Shown here piece after piece: positions 22,976-33,143 of a stretch of 64,000 nucleotides of DNA; within the stretch, counting starts at the first letter, position 1; each line of letters begins with the position of its first letter. The stretch covers positions 271,383,687 through 271,447,686 of the forward strand of contig NC_061510.1 in NCBI RefSeq assembly GCF_022539505.1. Reading direction: 5' to 3'. The DNA comes from Lolium rigidum. Its lineage: Eukaryota > Streptophyta > Magnoliopsida > Poales > Poaceae. The notes beneath the pieces are model-generated. The model was given only the letters and a program-made list of their open reading frames with translations, did not search any database and was not told where the DNA came from. The translations under genes and the position numbers were made by a program.

Positions 22976-22997
22976 GATCTCCCCGGCAACGGCGCCA
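22976..22997 (-). other. Primer binding site
   Basis: On the minus strand TGGCGCCGTTGCCGGGGAG lies 12 bases after the 5' LTR end (23010). TGGCGCCGTTGCCGGGGA is the common PBS in many cereal LTR retrotransposons, complementary to a tRNA 3' end (often given as Asp). Confidence 0.8.
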
Positions 22998-24098
22998 GAA
23001 AAATATGCTTGATGGCGTGTATTTCACACGTTCGTTGGGCAACCCCAAGAGGAAGGTATGATGCGCACAGCAGCAAGTTTTCCCTCAGAAAGAAACCAAG
23101 GTTTATCGAACCAGGAGGAGCCAAGAAGCACGTTGAAGGTTGATGGCGGCGGGATGTAGTGCGGCGCAACACCGAGGATTCCGGCGCCAACGTGGAACCT
23201 GCACAACACAACCAAAGTACTTTGCCCCAACGAAACGGTGAGATTGTCAATCTTACCGGCTTGCCTGTAACAAAGGATTAACCGAATTGTGTGGAAGATG
23301 ATTGTTTGCGAGATAAAACGGTAGAAACAAGTATTGCGAGCGATTTGTATTTCAGTATTAAAAGAATGGACCGGGGTCCACAGTTCACTAGAGGTGTCTC
23401 TCCCATAAGATAAAAGCATGTTGGGTGAACAAATTACGGTCGGGCAATTGACAAATAGAGAGGGCATAACAATGCACATACATGTCATGATAAGTACAGT
23501 GAGATTTAATTGGGCATTACGACAAAGTACATAGACCGCCATCCAACTGCATCTATGCCTAAAAAGTCCACCTTCGAGTTATCGTCCGAACCCCTTCCAG
23601 TATTAAGTTGCAAAGCAACAGACAATTGCATTAAGTATGGTGCGTAATGTAATCAATAACTACATCCTCGGACATAGCATCAATGTTTTATCCCTAGTGG
23701 CAACAGCACAACACAACCTTAGAACTTTCTGTCACTGTCCCAGGTGTCAATGCAGACATGAACCCACTATCGAGCATAAATACTCCCTCTTGGAGTTACT
23801 AGCATCAACTTGGCCAGAGCCTCTACTAATAACGGAGAGCATGCAAGATCATAAACAACACATATGCAATAACTTGATAATTAACATAACATGGTATTCT
23901 CTATCCATCGGATCCCGAACAAACACAACATAGAGTATTACGAGATAGATGATCTTGATCATGTTAGGCAGCTCACAAGATCCAACAATGAAGCACAATG
24001 AGGAGAAGACAACCATCTAGCTACTGCTATGGACCCATAGTCCAGGGGTGAACTACTCACTCATCACTCCGGAGGCGACCATGGCGGTGTAGAGTCCT

Positions 24099-24285
24099 TG
24101 ATGGCGTGTATTTCACACGTTCGTTGGGCAACCCCAAGAGGAAGGTATGATGAGCACAGCAGCAAGTTTTCCCTCAGAAAGAAACCAAGGTTTATCGAAC
24201 CAGGAGGAGCCAAGAAGCACGTTGAAGGTTGATGGCGGCGGGATGTAGTGCGGCGCAACACCGGAGATTCCGGCGCCAACGTGGA
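24099..24285 (-). mobile_element. Start of another copy of the same LTR, cut by a gap
   Basis: TGATGGCGTGTATTTCACACG begins again at 24099 inside the 5' LTR of the previous element, directly after GAGTCCT. 187 bases match the LTR end at 17891 and 23010 closely, then the sequence stops at the N run. Confidence 0.8.
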
Positions 24286-24385
24286 NNNNNNNNNNNNNNN
24301 NNNNNNNNNNNNNNNNNNNNNNNNNNNNNNNNNNNNNNNNNNNNNNNNNNNNNNNNNNNNNNNNNNNNNNNNNNNNNNNNNNNNN
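24286..24385. other. Assembly gap of 100 N
   Basis: Exactly 100 N, the conventional placeholder for a gap of unknown size. Minus-oriented LTR lies to the left and plus-oriented internal sequence of the same family to the right. Confidence 0.99.
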
Positions 24386-27300
24386 TGTCTTGGGTAATGT
24401 GATACTTGGCAATTGTTGTGCTCATGTTTAAGCTCTTGCATCATATGCTTTGCACCCATTAATGAAGAAATACATAGAGCATGCTAAAATTTGGTTTGCA
24501 TATTTGGTTTCTCGTAAGGTCTAGATAATTTCTAGTATTGAGTTTGAACAACAAGGAAGACGGTGTAGAGTCTTATAATGTTTTCAATATGTCTTTTATG
24601 TGAGTTTTGCTGCACCGGTTCATCCTTGTGTTTGTTTCAAATAAGCCTTGCTAGCCTAAACCTTGTATCGAGAGGGAATACTTCTCATGCATCCAAAATA
24701 CTTGAGCCAACCACTATGCCATTTGTGTCCACCATATCTACCTATACTACATGGTATTTTCCCGCCATTCCAAAGTAAATTGCTTGAGTGCTACCTTTAA
24801 AATTCCATCATTCACCTTTGCAATATATAGCTCATGGGACAAATAGCTTAAAAACTATTGTAGTATTGAATATGTACTTATGCACTTTATCTCTTATTAA
24901 GTTGCTTGTTGAGCGATAACCATGTTTACGGGGACGCCATCAACTATTCTTTGTTGGATATCATGTGAGTTGCTATGCATGTCCGTCTTGTCTCGAAGTA
25001 AGAGAGATCTACCACCTTCATGGTTGGAGCATGCATATTGTTAGAGAAGAACTTTGGGCCGCTAACTAAAGCCATGATTCATGGTGGAAGTTTCAGTTTG
25101 GACATATATCCTCAATCTCATATGAGAATAATAATTGTTGCCACATGCTTATGCATTAAAGAGGAGTCCATTATCTGTTGTCCATGTTGTCCCGGTATGG
25201 ATGTCTAAGTTGAGAATAATCAAAAGCGAGAAATCCAAAATGCGAGCTTTCTCCTTAGACCTTTGTACGAGGCGGCATGGAGGTACCCCATTGTGACACT
25301 TGGTTAAAACATGTGCATTGCAAAGATCCGGTAGTCCAAGCTAATTAGGACAAGGTGCGGGCACTATTAGTATACTATGCATGAGGCTTGCAACTTGTAA
25401 GATATAATTTACATGATGCATATGCTTTATTACTACCGTTGACAAAATTGTTTCATGTTTTCAAAATCAAAGCTCTAGCACAAATATAGCAATCGATGCT
25501 TTTCCTCTATGAGGACCATTCTTTTACTTTCAATGTTGAGTCAGTTCACCTATTTCTATCCACCTCAAGAAGCAAACACTTGTGTGAATTGTGCATTGAT
25601 TCCTACATACTTGCTTATTGCACTTATTATATTACTCTATGTTGACAATATCCATGAGATATACATGTTACAAGTTGAAAGCAACCGCTGAAACTTAATC
25701 TTCTTTTGTGTTGCTTCAATACCTTTACTTTGAATTATTGCTTTATGAGTTAACTCTTATGCAAGACTTATTGATGCTTGTCTTGAAGTGCTATTCATGA
25801 AAAGTCTTTGCTTTATGATTCACTTGTTTACTCATGTCATACATATTGTTTTGATCGCTGCATTCACTACATATGCTTTACAAATAGTATGATCAAGTCT
25901 ATGATGGCATGTCACTCCAGAAATTATCTTTGTTATCGTTTTACCTGCTCGGGACGAGCAGAACTAAGCTTGGGGATGCTGATACGTCTCCAACGTATCG
26001 ATAATTCTTGTGTTCCATGCCACATTATTGATGTTATCTACATGTTATATGCACACTTTATGTCATATTCGTGCATTTTCTGGAACTAACCTATTAACAA
26101 GATGCCGAAGTGCCAGTTCCTGTTTTCTGCTGTTTTTGGTTTCGAAATCCTAGTAACGAAATATTCTCGGAATCGGACGAAATCAACGCCCGGGTTCCTA
26201 TTTTACCCGGAAGCATCCAGAACACACGAGAACCGCCGGAGAAGGGGGCAGGGCCACCACACCACACCCCGGCGCGGCCAAGGGGGGGCGCCCCCTAGGG
26301 TGTGGGCCCCCCAGAAGCCCTCTTGCGCCGCCTCTCCGCCTATATAAAGCCCCCGACCTAAAAACCTCGGGGCGTTCGACGAAACCACGGAAACCTTCCG
26401 GAGCCGCCGCCATCGCGAAGCCAAGATCCGGGGGACAGAGTCTCTGTTCCGGCACCCTGCCGGAGCGGGGAAGTGCCCCGGAAGGCTTCTCCATCGACAC
26501 CGCTGCCATCTCCACCGCCATCTTCATCATCGCTGCTGCTCCCATGAGGAGGGAGTAGTTCTCCATCGAGGCTCGGGGCTGTACCGGTAGCTATGTGGTT
26601 CATCTCTCTCCTATGTGTTTCAATACAATAATCTCATGAGCTGCCCTACATGATTGAGATTCATATGATGATGCTTGTAATCTAGATGTCATTATGCTAG
26701 TCAAGTGAGTTTTACCTATGTGATCTCCGGAGACTCCTAGTCCCACGTGTGTAAAGGTGACGAGTGTGTGCACCGTGTGGGTCTCTTAGGCCATATTTCA
26801 CAGAATACTTACTCATTGAATGGCATAGTGAGGTGCTTATTTATATCTCTTTATGATTGCAGCATGTTGTATCACAATTTATCTATGTGCTACTCTAGTG
26901 ATTTGTTATTAAAGTAGTTTATTCCTCCTGCATGTGTGCAAAGGTGACAGTGCGTGCACCGTGTTAGTACTTGGTTTATGCTATGATCATGATCTCTTGT
27001 AGATTATGGAGTTAACTATTGCTATGATAATATTGATGTGATCTATTCCTCCTACATATGCATGAAGGTGACAGTGTGCATGCTATGCTAGTACTTGGTT
27101 TAGTAGCGTTGATCTATCTTACACTTAAGGTTACTAAAACATGAGCATTATTGTGGAGCTTGTTAACTCCGGCATTGAGGGTTCGTGTAATCCTACGCAA
27201 TGTGTTCATCATCCAACAAAAGTGTAGAGTATGCATTTATCTATTCTGTTATGTGATCAATGTTGAGAGTGTCCACTAGTGAAAGTGTAATCCCTAGGCC

Positions 27301-28420
27301 TTGTTCCTAAATACTGCTGAGTTACTATCTGCTTGTTTACTACTTCGCTGCGTTACTACTGCTGCGTTACTACTGCTTGTTTACTCGTCCTGGGCAGAGC
27401 ACTTTTACTGCCGTTACTACTACTTATTCATACCACCTGTATTTCACTATCTCTTCGCCGAACTAGTGCACCTATTAGGTGTGTTGGGGACACAAGAGAC
27501 TTCTTGCTTTGTGGTTGCAGGGGTGCATGAGAGGGATATCTTTGACCTCTTCCTCCCTGAGTTCGATAAACCTTGGGTATCCACTTAAGGGAAACTTGCT
27601 GCTGTTCTACAAACCTCTGCTCTTGGAGGCCCAACACTGTCTACAAGAATAGAAGCTCCCGTAGACATCAATGTCTAAGTTGAGAATAATCAAAAGCGAG
27701 AAATCCAAAATGTGAGCTTTCTCCTTAGACCTAATAGTGCGTGCACCGTGTTAGTACTTGGTTTATGCTATGATCATGATCTCTTGTAGATTATGGAGTT
27801 AACTATTGCTATGATAATATTGATGTGATCTATTCCTCCTACATATGCATGAAGGTGACAGTGTGCATGCTATGTTAGTACTTGGTTTAGTCTTTTGATC
27901 TATCTTACACTAAAGGTTACTAAAATATGAGCATTATTGTGGAGCTTGTTAACTCCGGCATTGAGGGTTCGTGTAATCCTACGCAATGTGTTCATCATCC
28001 AACAAGAGTGTAGAGTATGCATTTATCTGTTCTGTTATGTGATCAATGTTGAGAGTGTCCACTAGTGAAAGTCTAATCCCTAGGCCTTGTTCCTAAATAC
28101 TGCTACTGCTGCGTTACTACTGCTTGTTTACTGTCCTGGGCAAAGCACTTTTCTGGTGCCGTTGCTACTACTTATTCATACCACCTGTATTTCACTATCT
28201 CTTCGCCGAACTAGTGCACCTATTAGGTGTGTTGGGGACACAAGAGACTTCTTGCTTTGTGGTTGCAGGGGTTGCATGAGAGGGATATCTTTGACCTCTT
28301 CCTCCCTGAGTTCGATAAACCTTGGGTGATCCACTTAAGGGAAACTTGCTGCTGTTCTACAAACCTCTGCTCTTGGAGGCCCAACACTGTCTACAAGAAT
28401 AGAAGCTCCCGTAGACATCA
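24386..28420 (+). mobile_element. Gypsy-type element, 3' part, with one full and one partial LTR
   Basis: Plus-oriented internal sequence (24386-25979) matches the reverse complement of about 20995-19484. It leads through AAGCTTGGGGATGC into a complete LTR, 25980-27670 (TGATACGTC...GACATCA). After it come 64 bases of internal sequence (27671-27734, matching about 25199-25262), and then 27735-28420, which repeats the last 0.7 kb of the LTR (26949-27670). The series ends precisely at 28420 in front of copia coding sequence. The pattern is best explained by deletion inside an LTR-internal-LTR tandem. Confidence 0.75.
26341..26348 (+). promoter_or_regulatory. TATA box of the gypsy-type LTR
   Basis: CTATATAAAGCCCC follows a GC-rich stretch about 360 bases into the LTR. 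The related LTRs have CTATAAGAAGCCCC near 35150 and, on the minus strand, a weaker ACTTAAAGCC near 19110, so the box differs between copies. Confidence 0.6.
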
Positions 28421-29871
28421 GCAGCTACCATTAGACTTGTCCTGGCAGTTGTTGTTTCTAGAGGCTGGAGCTTAAGGCAGCTAGATGTCAAGAACGCGTT
28501 CTTACATGGTGTTCTGGAAGAAGATGTTTATATGAGACAGCCTCCAGGGTTTGAGGATTCTAAAAAATCCACATTACATTTGCAAACTTGACAAAGATCT
28601 CTATGGACTGAAACAAACTCCTCGTGCATGGTACTCAAGGTTAAGTGCAAAACTCCAGTCTCTCGGTTTTTATCTTTCTAAAGCTGATACTTCATTGTAG
28701 GGGCATCATTGTTTATGTTCTTATCTATGTTGATGATATTATAGTCACCAGTTCGTCTCCCAAAGCAATTATTGCGCTTCTTCAAGACCTCAACAGCGAC
28801 TTTGCTTTGAAGGATTTGGGTGAACTACACTTCTTCTTGGGTATTGAAGTTAAAAAAGTTGATGATGGACTGCTGCTTACACAAGAGAAGTATGCTATTG
28901 AGCTTCTTGCAAAAGTCGGCATGACACAGTGCACCACTTGTCCTACACCAATGTCTTCTACTGAAAAGTTGTCCTTAACGGATGGTAATCCTCTTGGCTC
29001 TGCAGATGTCACCACATACAGAAGTATAGTTGGTGCTCTACAGTATCTTACATTGACTAGACCTGATTTGTCTTATTCAGTTAATAAGGTTTATCAATAT
29101 TTGCATGCTCCTACAACAACACATTGGACAGCGGTGAAAAGAATTTTAAGATATGTTAAAGGAACTTTGAAACTAGGTCTCACATTTCAGAAGTCTACCT
29201 CTAGTTTGCTTAGTGCTTTTTCAGATGCAGATTGGGCAGGTTGTATTGATGATAGAAGGTCAACAGGAGGTTTTGCTGTCTTCTTTGGACCAAATTTGAT
29301 ATCTTGGAGTGCTCGAAAGCAGGCCACGGTTTCTAGATCAAGTACTGAAGCTGAATACAAGGCATTAGCAAATGCTACAACTGAATTAATATGGGTCGAA
29401 GCTCTTCTTAGAGAACTTGGTGTAGCTCTCAGAGTAAGACCTTGCTTATGGTGTGATAACATAGTGCCACCTTCTTGTCTGCAAATCCAGTGTTCCATGC
29501 TAGAACAAAGCACATAGAGATTGATTTTCATTTTGTGAGAGAGCGAGTTGCTGACAGACTGCTAGATATCAAGTTTATCTCCAGTAAAGATCAAGTAGCA
29601 GATGGATTCACCAAAGCATTACCAGTGAAGGAGCTTGATGAATTTAAACGTAATCTCAACCTTTCTCACTGTTGAGATTAAGGGAGGGTGTTAAACATAT
29701 ATTTGTATTAGCTGTTTATTTCTGTTTTAGTCTACCGTATATGGAGTAGTACTCCAATACGCGTAGGACTCTCCCTGTACAATGCTTGATGGGCTTTACA
29801 TCCTATATTAACATGGAACCGACGCCCTGGAGGGTACGTCGTTAAACCCTAGAATCATTATCGCCAATACA
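28421..29871 (+). mobile_element. Ty1/copia retrotransposon, 3' half
   Basis: Begins abruptly inside the reverse transcriptase domain, where the gypsy-type LTR ends, and carries the rest of RT, RNase H, a purine tract AAGGGAGGG (29680-29688) and a short 3' LTR starting TGTTAAACATATATTTG at 29689. The LTR end is placed at 29871 (AATACA) by its TG...CA form only. The 5' half is not in the window. Confidence 0.8.
28427..29674 (+). pseudogene. Copia RT and RNase H, disrupted
   Basis: The first block has the copia RT start ([10 protein letters not shown] near 28476 and YMRQPPGF). After a shift near 28565 comes [16 protein letters not shown], then the palm motif YVDDII near 28725, the [13 protein letters not shown] block and RNase H with SDADWAG near 29225, [12 protein letters not shown] and the C-terminal [15 protein letters not shown]. 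The main open stretch is 290 codons (28645-29517); a shift near 29460 moves to the frame that ends at 29675. Integrase and protease are missing. With at least three shifts it cannot make an active polyprotein. Confidence 0.85.
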
Positions 29872-30125
29872 CCACTCTTGTCAAGGTCAAGCGCATCAGC
29901 CACGATCATGCTCATGCCCTCGCGCTTAGAGGCAACCAACACATTAAGCAGTGATGACGAGCCACGAGAAGAGAAACAACCGTATAGATGCTCTTCCTCA
30001 ACCAAACTTCTGCTTAGAGGAGTCAAGCGCGACCAAAGCCAACACTTTGGTGAGCCCCAAACCATCAGAAGGACATGCTTCACTCGGCTCCAAAATCTGC
30101 AACTACTTATGTTACTGTACTCATG
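29872..30125. other. Flank of the copia LTR, origin unclear
   Basis: A minus-strand frame within 30182-29808 has a 30-residue stretch (SSLLNVLVASKREGMSMIVADALDLDKSGV) that looks protein-like, possibly a gene fragment, but I cannot place it in a family. Nothing else is supported. Confidence 0.3.
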
Positions 30126-30218
30126 TATTCCCCCGGTTTCAAAATAGATACATTCATTGTTTTTTTTTGCGAATAGATACATTCATTGTTAGGTTATTAT
30201 TTTGAATTGGAGGGAGTA
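30126..30218. mobile_element. Very short Stowaway-like MITE, interrupted
   Basis: TATTCCCCCGGTTTCAAAAT on the left and ATTTTGAATTGGAGGGAGTA on the right are imperfect inverted repeats of the Stowaway type with TA at each end. Without the 29-base insertion inside it the element would be only about 64 bases, essentially two termini. Confidence 0.6.
30143..30190 (-). repeat. Retroposition scar: 19-bp direct repeat around a T-rich decamer
   Basis: AATAGATACATTCATTGTT occurs at 30143-30161 and 30172-30190 with TTTTTTTGCG between. On the minus strand the insert reads CGC plus an A run, like grass LINE tails. It is the same class of scar as at 10852. Confidence 0.65.
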
Positions 30219-30799
30219 GCTTAATTTTTCTCTCTGTTGACCGTCTTCAAAGTTCTCATAAATCAACCACACAAGATTCAGCACTTAGGTCTTGTGACTC
30301 TTTGACGTACTCCAGATTTTGCTGCTATTATTTGCCTTATATTGTACTCCGTAGCAAATGTTTAGAAAATATAATATTATTGAAGTAGTTTCTAAGACGG
30401 ACCTACCTGTTATTGTTTTCCATTTGCATCACGGGCTGAACCGAGAAAGTATTTCAGGTAAACCACACTTTCACTGGAACACAGAGAAACCAACGCACTA
30501 ACCGTTGGATTTGAAATGAGCGACCCGATCAGTCTCAATGCAGGTTCGGCCTATTTTGCAAAACGAGAAATCTATCTCTTGGCTGACCACTACGTGGCTT
30601 ACAGCGTGCTCACGCGCCGCGGCCGAGCGATTCAGATCGGACGGCTCGCGCGTTCTTCCCTCTCCCTCCGGCTCACATGGTGGGACCCACAGCCACGGAG
30701 ACACCTGCGCGACTCCACGCGTCGATTCAAATTTACTAGGCGTCGCCCGAAGAGAGAGAATGTCGGAGAGAGAAAATTAATTCCCCTTCTCTGCTCGCA
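30219..30799. other. Probable left flank or terminus of a Ulp1-bearing element
   Basis: The sequence turns GC-rich after 30480 and includes CTAACCGTTGGATTTGAAAT, a phrase that recalls ends of Mutator-like elements, and a TGGTGGGACCCAC block near 30680. No matching inverted terminus was found in the window. No ORF here is convincing. Confidence 0.3.
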
Positions 30800-31260
30800 C
30801 CAACTTCATCGCCGGCGGGCGATTCGTCGTGGTTTTCTGGCGGAGGGGTGTGAGGCGGTGGTTCTCTGCAACTCCAAACTCCGTATCGAAGCGGGTGGGT
30901 GGTTTTGCCTGTTCCGGCGGCTTGAAGGGCAAGGAATTTCGTTTCCATCTTCGTCGCACCATTCTCGTCGCCCGCGGGCAATTCGTTGTGGTTTCCGGTG
31001 AAGGGTGGAGAGGCGGAGGTGTCTCTGCAACTCCGAAGCTCCGTATCGAAGCGGGTGGGTGGATTTGCCAGTTCCGGCGGCTTGAAGGGCGAGGAATCTC
31101 GTTTCCATCTTCCTCGCACCAACCTCGTCGCCGGCGACGATTTCGCTGCGATTTCCGGTGAAGGGTGGAGAGGCGGAGGTTTCTCTGCAACTTCGACGCT
31201 CCCTGGCGAAGCGGGTGAGTTTCGATTTGCCAGTTCCGGCCATCTTCCTTATTTGATTTC
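30800..31260 (+). repeat. 160-bp tandem repeat in the leader of the Ulp1-like gene
   Basis: GAAGCGGGTGGGT recurs at 30888 and 31048 and, as GAAGCGGGTGAG, at 31208. The surrounding sequence (TCTCTGCAACTCC...TTCCGGCGGCTTGAAGGGC...CATCTTC) repeats with it, about 2.8 units in all. The unit looks like a duplicated first exon or leader of a GC-rich 5' UTR; several overlapping ORFs are side products of the repeat. Confidence 0.8.
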
Positions 31261-31659
31261 ATTTCTCGAACCGCAGTAGTCATCGCCGGCCACGATTAGC
31301 TCGTATTTTCGGGTGTAGGTTGCTGAGGCGCAACCTATGTTCAACCGGGATGGCCCCTCTCGCTTCTGTGCTGACGAATTTGTGACCCCGGCCATCTTCA
31401 TCGTTTTATGTAGGGATTTCATCTTCAACACCACAGTCCTCGTCGGCGTCAAGTCTGTTGAGTAGTGAGGAAGAGCCGCTCTCACCTCGGATGTTTGTTG
31501 CTTGACTTCCTGCCAAGTTCGTCCAGGAAGTGTGTTCAGGTTCACAAGGTAATCGATGGTTGTGCTCAATTTTGTCCCCCATTTTCAGCATCCATGTTTT
31601 AACCTGCCGCATTGTACTCACCAATGTTCAGTAATCCATCTGACTTGAACTATGAAAAT

Positions 31660-32220
31660 GTAGAAGTAATCATGCAATGCAGAAGTATTGGGGTTGTTGC
31701 ACGGTTAACTTATGTTCTATACATGTTTGTAAAGTTTTTTAGAAGCAACTCACTGTTTTTTAATTGTTACAAGTAACATAAAGATGTCTTGATTGGAGAA
31801 GTAACTCACTGTTTTTGTGCTTCTGGCAAGTAACTCAATGTTTTTCGGTGTGGGAGAAGTAAAACTGTACCATAGGCATGTGTGTTTCAGTAGATGTACA
31901 TAACATTATAAGTTACTTTGTAGATTCAGCATTAATTTCTGAGTTGTTGTTGTTTTGGATTTTTTCCAGAAGTAACTATGTTGCCTACTCCTTTTGAAGT
32001 AACTACGTGTGTTTTACGAAGTTGCATGAAAAGTAAACTCTATATTGATTTGAGAATTTAATAATTCAGTGAAGTAACTTCTCTTTTTCTGAATGTTACT
32101 TGCCTTTTTTCAGGTACTTGCTTATTTTGCTTCATTACTGTGCTAACAATCGGGATCATTATGACGCCTTCTGTAAGTTTATTTATTCATGTGCTATATA
32201 TTAGTTACTTTTTGTGTTAA
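31660..32220 (+). repeat. Cluster of AAGTAACT motifs
   Basis: AAGTAACT or its complement AGTTACTT occurs about every 30-60 bases, for example near 31798, 31828, 31968, 31998 and 32070, with several one-mismatch forms between. A second cluster lies near 39620-39740 in another intron of the same gene. Confidence 0.65.
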
Positions 32221-33143
32221 GGTTTTTCATCCAGTAATCATAGATTTGTTAATGTCATGCAGAAGAATGTTAAAACCCCAAAGTCTGGTCACACAAAGTT
32301 TAAGAATCTAAGGAAAAGGTTACAGTACAAGCACAAAAATGAGGACTCTAGAGATGTTCCGGATGTTGGAAATCAATTACCTTCAGAGGTTCATAGTGTA
32401 CCCAAAGATGTTGAAAAACAACTTCCAGGAAAAAGGAGGAAAAAGGTAAACATGCTGGTTTGATGTAACTTTTCTTCCTATCTGCAGTTCTATTTTCTAT
32501 GTACTGGTATTTGACATGCTTGTGCTTTATGCAGCAACTGTTTTTTTAACAGAGCATCCCCAATGAAAGTTGTTAAACTATACAAGAGTCAAAATGCAAG
32601 TCATCATGAAATTATTTCAGACAATGGTTTTGGCAGTTTCCTGGGCATAAAATGTTTAAAGTTGCACCCAGATCTCTCCAATTACTTGATGGGTTGCTTC
32701 AACCATGAGTCATGCTCTCTTGATTTTCCTGGCAGAGGAAGCATTCCAATAACAGATGAAGTTGTCAAAAATGTTCTTGGTTTACCATTGGGAAAATATC
32801 CTGCTCTATACACAGTGGATCCTGAAGCAACTTCATTTGTTATGAAGACCCTTGGTTTCGGCAATGGCAAGCAACCCAAGTTGACAGATGTCGAGACTAA
32901 GCTGAAGGCGATGGTAAAAGGCGATGATTTGTACTTTATGACATGGGTGATGTATGTTGTGTGCTCTGTGCTAGCTCCAACTAATGGTATTAGAGTTTGT
33001 CCCAAGTGCTATCCAGCTATAATGGATCCATCGAAGATAAAAGACTTCAATTGGTGTCGATTTGTGATCATTGTCCTCATTGAGACAACGAAGGCAAAGG
33101 GAGTTAAAAATCCATTCAAAGCTTGCATGGCATTTTTGGAGGT

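Larger units (their letters stand above)
17891..24098 (-). mobile_element. Non-autonomous gypsy-type LTR retrotransposon
   Basis: A minus-strand element. Its 3' LTR spans 17891-19483, the internal region 19484-23009, and its 5' LTR starts at 23010 but is cut at 24098 by another copy. LTRs run TGATAC...CCATCA on the minus strand. A primer binding site lies at 22976-22997 and a purine-rich tract at 19484-19500. The 3.5-kb interior encodes only a gag-like protein; there is no protease, reverse transcriptase or integrase, so it needs a partner element. The lineage resembles the abundant Triticeae Sabrina/WHAM-like elements, named tentatively. Confidence 0.82.

Noticed and set aside
29808..30182. 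124-codon minus-strand ORF next to the copia LTR as a gene
   Set aside because: It crosses the LTR border and a MITE; only about 30 residues look protein-like and no family is recognised.
30777..31283. A 168-codon minus-strand ORF with repeated NWQIHPPASIR-like segments
   Set aside because: It is the antisense reading of the 160-bp tandem repeat, with equally long frames in other phases.
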